A stretch of DNA of 64,000 bases from an uncultured Pelagibacteraceae bacterium (lineage in GTDB: Bacteria > Pseudomonadota > Alphaproteobacteria > Pelagibacterales > Pelagibacteraceae), in the NCBI GenBank assembly GCA_902560805.1, contig CACENW010000001.1, positions 62,001 to 126,000 on the forward strand, given 5' to 3'. The notes beneath the pieces were generated by a model that saw only the letters and a list, made by a program, of their open reading frames with translations, was not told where the DNA came from and made no database searches. The first letter of the stretch is position 1; each line of letters opens with the position of its first letter. The translations under genes were made by a program, and so were the position numbers. Shown here one piece after another: positions 61,718 through 64,000 of this stretch.

Positions 61718-62185
61718 CTAATGTTCTTCTCTATACCTGCTGTGGCAAGCTTTACAATTACTCCACATAAATTGTTTTAGAGTGCCTCTTATATCTTCAG
61801 CGTCTTCAATTACAGATGTAAGTTTTATCATATCATCAGATGCTTTTGTCATTAATACATTAAAAGCATCTTTTTCCTCCCAAACAGTTGGTAAAGCTCC
61901 AGTATCAAATTCATCTTCAGTATTTTCGGGAAATAAATCTAGTAAAACTTTATAATTTTCACTCATTTCAATCATTAGTTTTTTTGCTTTTTCAAAATCT
62001 CCTTTTGATGAAAAAGCTTGTACTCTTTTTGCTGTACTATAATTTTTACTAAACAATGCTTGTCTACTTTTAACAATCTCTTCAACTGTTAGCTCAGCTT
62101 GACTAGATGAGACGAAAAATAGGCTTAAAATTGAGAATAAAATTATTTTAATATATTTTTTAATGTGATTAAATAAATTATGCAT
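61718..62185 (-). CDS. periplasmic c-type cytochrome (c'/c556-like)
   Basis: A 155-residue protein with a signal peptide (about 1-30, ending SSQA) and a single heme-binding CKACH at 144-148 close to the C-terminus, as in the four-helix cytochrome c'/c556 group. The rest is helical. It is divergent from a cytochrome b561 gene, and the two start codons share the palindrome ATGCAT at 62180-62185. An electron-transfer pair between b561 and this cytochrome is likely. Confidence 0.87.
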   Translation of the reverse strand: MHNLFNHIKKYIKIILFSILSLFFVSSSQAELTVEEIVKSRQALFSKNYSTAKRVQAFSSKGDFEKAKKLMIEMSENYKVLLDLFPENTEDEFDTGALPTVWEEKDAFNVLMTKASDDMIKLTSVIEDAEDIRGTLKQFMWSNCKACHSRYREEH

Positions 62186-62707
62186 GTAACAAATACCCTA
62201 ACAGAGTATGGCATTATCTCAAAAGCGTTACATTGGCTCAGCGCAATTATTCTTTTTATACAAATACCTTTAGGTTTTTACCTAGTAGATTTAGATTTTG
62301 GTGAACAAAGAATAACTATTGAAGATATTCATGTTACATTAGGTTTAACTGTCTTTTATATAATAATAATAAGGTTAATAAATAATATACTTAATCCAAC
62401 TCCAAAATTAGATCCAAGTATTTTTAAAGGACAAAGATTTCTCGCAAAGATGAACCATGTGCTTTTATATATTGCCATTTTAGCAATAACAATTTCAGGA
62501 ATATTAAAAAAATTATTCAATGGGGAAACGTTAACAATATTATTTAGAGAAATTCAGATTAATGAAAATTTTGATTTAGCAGATCAGTTTTATGAAATTC
62601 ATATTTTTTCAAATTATACCCTTATCGGTTTAATAGCGCTTCATATAACTGCTGTTTTTATTCATAAACTATTTTTTGGGGACAATTTATTAAAAAGAAT
62701 TCTTTAA
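62180..62707 (+). CDS. cytochrome b561-family membrane protein
   Basis: A 175-residue protein with four helices and di-heme ligand candidates: His18 (KALHWLSAI), His51 in IEDIHVTLGL, His near 133-136 (YEIHIFSNY) and His153/His161 at the last helix (ALHITAVFIHKLF). These are like YceJ/CybB cytochromes b561 that pass electrons from quinol. It starts at ATG 62180, whose first bases are shared with the divergent cytochrome c gene. It ends two bases before the DUF4396 gene on the other strand. Confidence 0.9.
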   Translation: MHVTNTLTEYGIISKALHWLSAIILFIQIPLGFYLVDLDFGEQRITIEDIHVTLGLTVFYIIIIRLINNILNPTPKLDPSIFKGQRFLAKMNHVLLYIAILAITISGILKKLFNGETLTILFREIQINENFDLADQFYEIHIFSNYTLIGLIALHITAVFIHKLFFGDNLLKRIL

Positions 62708-62709
62708 TC

Positions 62710-63147
62710 TTAATGACAAGCAATTCCAAACTTTTTTAATCTCCAGTAATTATAAGGCCAAGGAGTTAAAAAACCTACAACCAACATTATTGGCACCACC
62801 CACCAAGTTAAAATAGCACCTCCAGTCAAAACATAGTCAGTTAAATTCATCATGATTTCCATACTAATCATTGAAATTAAACTCATACCACAAGCAGTTT
62901 TGAATGCGTTAACAAAATTAAAATTTTGTGTCATTAAAATTATTGTTTCTAAAATAATACTTGTGATCAATCCGTTAATGATTGCTAAAATCATTATTCC
63001 TAAAACTGGGAAAGAAATTTCAGTTAATTGAAAAAACAATATTGTTCCAAAATCTCCAATCGCACAACCTAGTACACACCAAGCTGTATTTTTTGCGCTT
63101 CTTTTCCAGGTATGTCTGCAAGACCAATGAAATGTAGAGGTATTCAT
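62710..63147 (-). CDS. DUF4396-like membrane protein
   Basis: A 145-residue protein with four hydrophobic helices. Landmarks are WKRSAKNTAWCVLGCAIGDFGTI near residues 15-35 and SMEIMMNLTDYVLTGG...WPYNYWRLKKFGIACH at the C-terminus, with the Cys-His end. This matches my memory of DUF4396 proteins, sometimes linked to copper or redox proteins. It lies between cytochrome b561 and an ETHE1-like gene, and is divergent from the latter by 22 bp. Function unknown. Confidence 0.7.
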   Translation of the reverse strand: MNTSTFHWSCRHTWKRSAKNTAWCVLGCAIGDFGTILFFQLTEISFPVLGIMILAIINGLITSIILETIILMTQNFNFVNAFKTACGMSLISMISMEIMMNLTDYVLTGGAILTWWVVPIMLVVGFLTPWPYNYWRLKKFGIACH

Positions 63148-63169
63148 TATAATTTGATATTAATAATAA

Positions 63170-63853
63170 ATGATTTTTAGGCAAGTTTTCGATAATAAAT
63201 CATCGACTTATACTTATTTAATTGCGTCGGCAAAAGGTCGCGAGGCAGTCATAATTGATCCAGTAATTGAAAATGTTGATAGCTACATCAAATTACTTCA
63301 AGAATTAGATTTAAAACTAGTTAAGGTAATAGATACTCATATTCATGCTGACCATGTAACTGGTGCAAGCAAACTCAAGCAAGCAACAAATTGCTCTACA
63401 CTTATGGGGGAACACACACCTGCTGATGCTGTAGAAATTAAAGTAAAAGACGATGAAATTATTAAAATTGACCAAATAGAAATTAAAGCAATGTATACGC
63501 CGGGTCATACTTCTGACAGTTATAGTTTCTTGATGAATAAGTATTTATTTTCAGGAGATACCCTTTTGATAAATGGAACTGGTAGAACTGATTTTCAAAA
63601 TGGTAGTTCAAAGGATGCTTATAACTCAATCTTTAATAGATTGTTAAAATTACCTGAGGACACCATTTTGTATCCTGGTCATGATTATAATGGAAAAGAA
63701 TCTAGTACAATTGGTAATGAAAAAAAATTTAACCCAAGATTGCAGGTTAAAAATATTGATGAATATGTTGATCTTATGTCAAATCTTAATTTAGCAAAAC
63801 CAAAATTAATAGATATTAATGTAAGTAGAAATATTAAGTTAGGTGCTAACTAA
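63170..63853 (+). CDS. ETHE1/Blh-type persulfide dioxygenase (MBL fold)
   Basis: Metallo-beta-lactamase fold protein of 227 residues. The metal site is His57-x-His59-x-Asp61-His62 with His113 and Asp130; the segment INGTGRTDFQNGS with Arg139, Thr140 and Asp141 is the ETHE1 signature for glutathione persulfide. The YPGHDYNG stretch near residue 173 is also typical. It oxidises persulfide sulfur to sulfite, so it could detoxify sulfide made from sulfur compounds taken up by the cell. Its 3' end overlaps the AzlD-like gene by eight bases. Confidence 0.88.
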   Translation: MIFRQVFDNKSSTYTYLIASAKGREAVIIDPVIENVDSYIKLLQELDLKLVKVIDTHIHADHVTGASKLKQATNCSTLMGEHTPADAVEIKVKDDEIIKIDQIEIKAMYTPGHTSDSYSFLMNKYLFSGDTLLINGTGRTDFQNGSSKDAYNSIFNRLLKLPEDTILYPGHDYNGKESSTIGNEKKFNPRLQVKNIDEYVDLMSNLNLAKPKLIDINVSRNIKLGAN

Positions 63854-64000
63854 AGACAACGAATATTAAAAACCAATAAGAAACTAATCCAGCTGATATT
63901 GTTGCAATAATATTTTTTGAAAAATAACCTACAAGTACAGCAACTAATGCTCCAAAAATTTTGGGATCATTCATTTCTATAAAAGTTCCAAAATCATTTA
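63846..64000 (-). CDS. AzlD-like branched-chain amino acid transport protein, 3' part only
   Basis: About 50 codons to the TAG at 63846-63848 are seen; the start lies outside the window. The visible end reads NDPKIFGALVAVLVGYFSKNIIATISAGLVSYWFL, two hydrophobic helices with the LVA-VGY-SKN-T-AG pattern of AzlD proteins, which act with AzlC to export branched-chain amino acids. The partner gene would be upstream outside the window. Family assignment is moderately secure from this piece. Confidence 0.65.
   Translation of the reverse strand, partial: NDFGTFIEMNDPKIFGALVAVLVGYFSKNIIATISAGLVSYWFLIFVVFS

Noticed and set aside
1-64000. CRISPR arrays, prophage, insertion sequences, rRNA and tRNA genes
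   Set aside because: I looked for regular direct repeats, transposase or integrase motifs, terminal inverted repeats and tRNA T-loops in the gaps between genes and saw none. Gaps are too short to hold most of them.

Overview
The window reads as part of the chromosome of a free-living marine alphaproteobacterium of the SAR11 clade (Pelagibacter-like). The evidence is the strongly AT-rich sequence, very short intergenic gaps, frequent 1-22 bp gene overlaps, many high-affinity binding-protein transporters for small osmolytes and organic acids, and the absence of insertion sequences, prophage genes, CRISPR arrays, rRNA or tRNA genes. This assignment rests on gene style and content, not on a database search. 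No gap between genes exceeds about 285 bases; the largest, 60894-61176, holds a probable small structured RNA.

Layout. 1-762: 5' part of a covalent-FAD glycine-betaine-type demethylating dehydrogenase. 865-2844: GDP-L-fucose synthesis (gmd, fcl). 2836-9285: a taurine-type module with alanine dehydrogenase, omega-amino-acid:pyruvate aminotransferase and a TauABC-like ABC importer with an oversized permease. 9302-16097: a TRAP transporter divergent from an aldehyde dehydrogenase / epoxide hydrolase / Ldh2-type dehydrogenase operon. 16086-18207: a small membrane-tail protein, a tandem winged-helix regulator and a BASS-type symporter. 18302-20945: phosphate acyltransferase, a HisD-family enzyme resembling sulfopropanediol dehydrogenase (HpsN), and a rhodanese. 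20942-29044: an unassigned catabolic cluster of NTF2/SnoaL-like proteins, a bicupin and a MetE-like zinc enzyme, followed by a sugar-type ABC importer without an ATPase gene and a HAD homologue lacking its nucleophile. 29031-34517: alpha/beta hydrolase, LysE/ArgO exporter, ProXVW-type glycine betaine importer and a VOC protein. 34595-36586: cysE, cysK and a membrane protein. 36751-40346: a run of very small proteins (dimeric-barrel, cupin, GYD-like and SnoaL-like), a DsbA-fold isomerase, and an SMR/DUF2798/SMR trio. 40325-47219: housekeeping genes including hisN-like phosphatase, a gamma-butyrobetaine dioxygenase relative, ccdA and ppc. 47194-60893: a large sugar-acid catabolic locus (SMP-30 lactonase, enolase-superfamily dehydratase, FAH hydrolase, DHRS6-like SDR, TRAP transporter, IlvD/Edd dehydratase, UxaA dehydratase) that resembles non-phosphorylating L-fucose or uronate pathways. 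60894-64000: the candidate small RNA, redox proteins (cytochrome c, cytochrome b561), a DUF4396 protein, an ETHE1-like persulfide dioxygenase and the end of an AzlD-like gene.

How it works together. Most genes serve uptake and oxidation of dissolved small molecules: sulfonates (taurine-like, possibly DHPS), glycine betaine, sugar acids and unidentified carboxylates. Amino nitrogen would be released through aminotransferase plus alanine dehydrogenase, C2 units could pass through Pta, and sulfane or persulfide sulfur could be handled by the rhodanese and ETHE1-like enzymes. All five transport operons share one design: the binding-protein gene comes first and a strong hairpin separates it from the membrane/ATPase genes. 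Twelve convergent gene pairs occur; nine overlap at their 3' ends, two are separated by 16 bp or less, and the only large convergent gap contains the candidate RNA.
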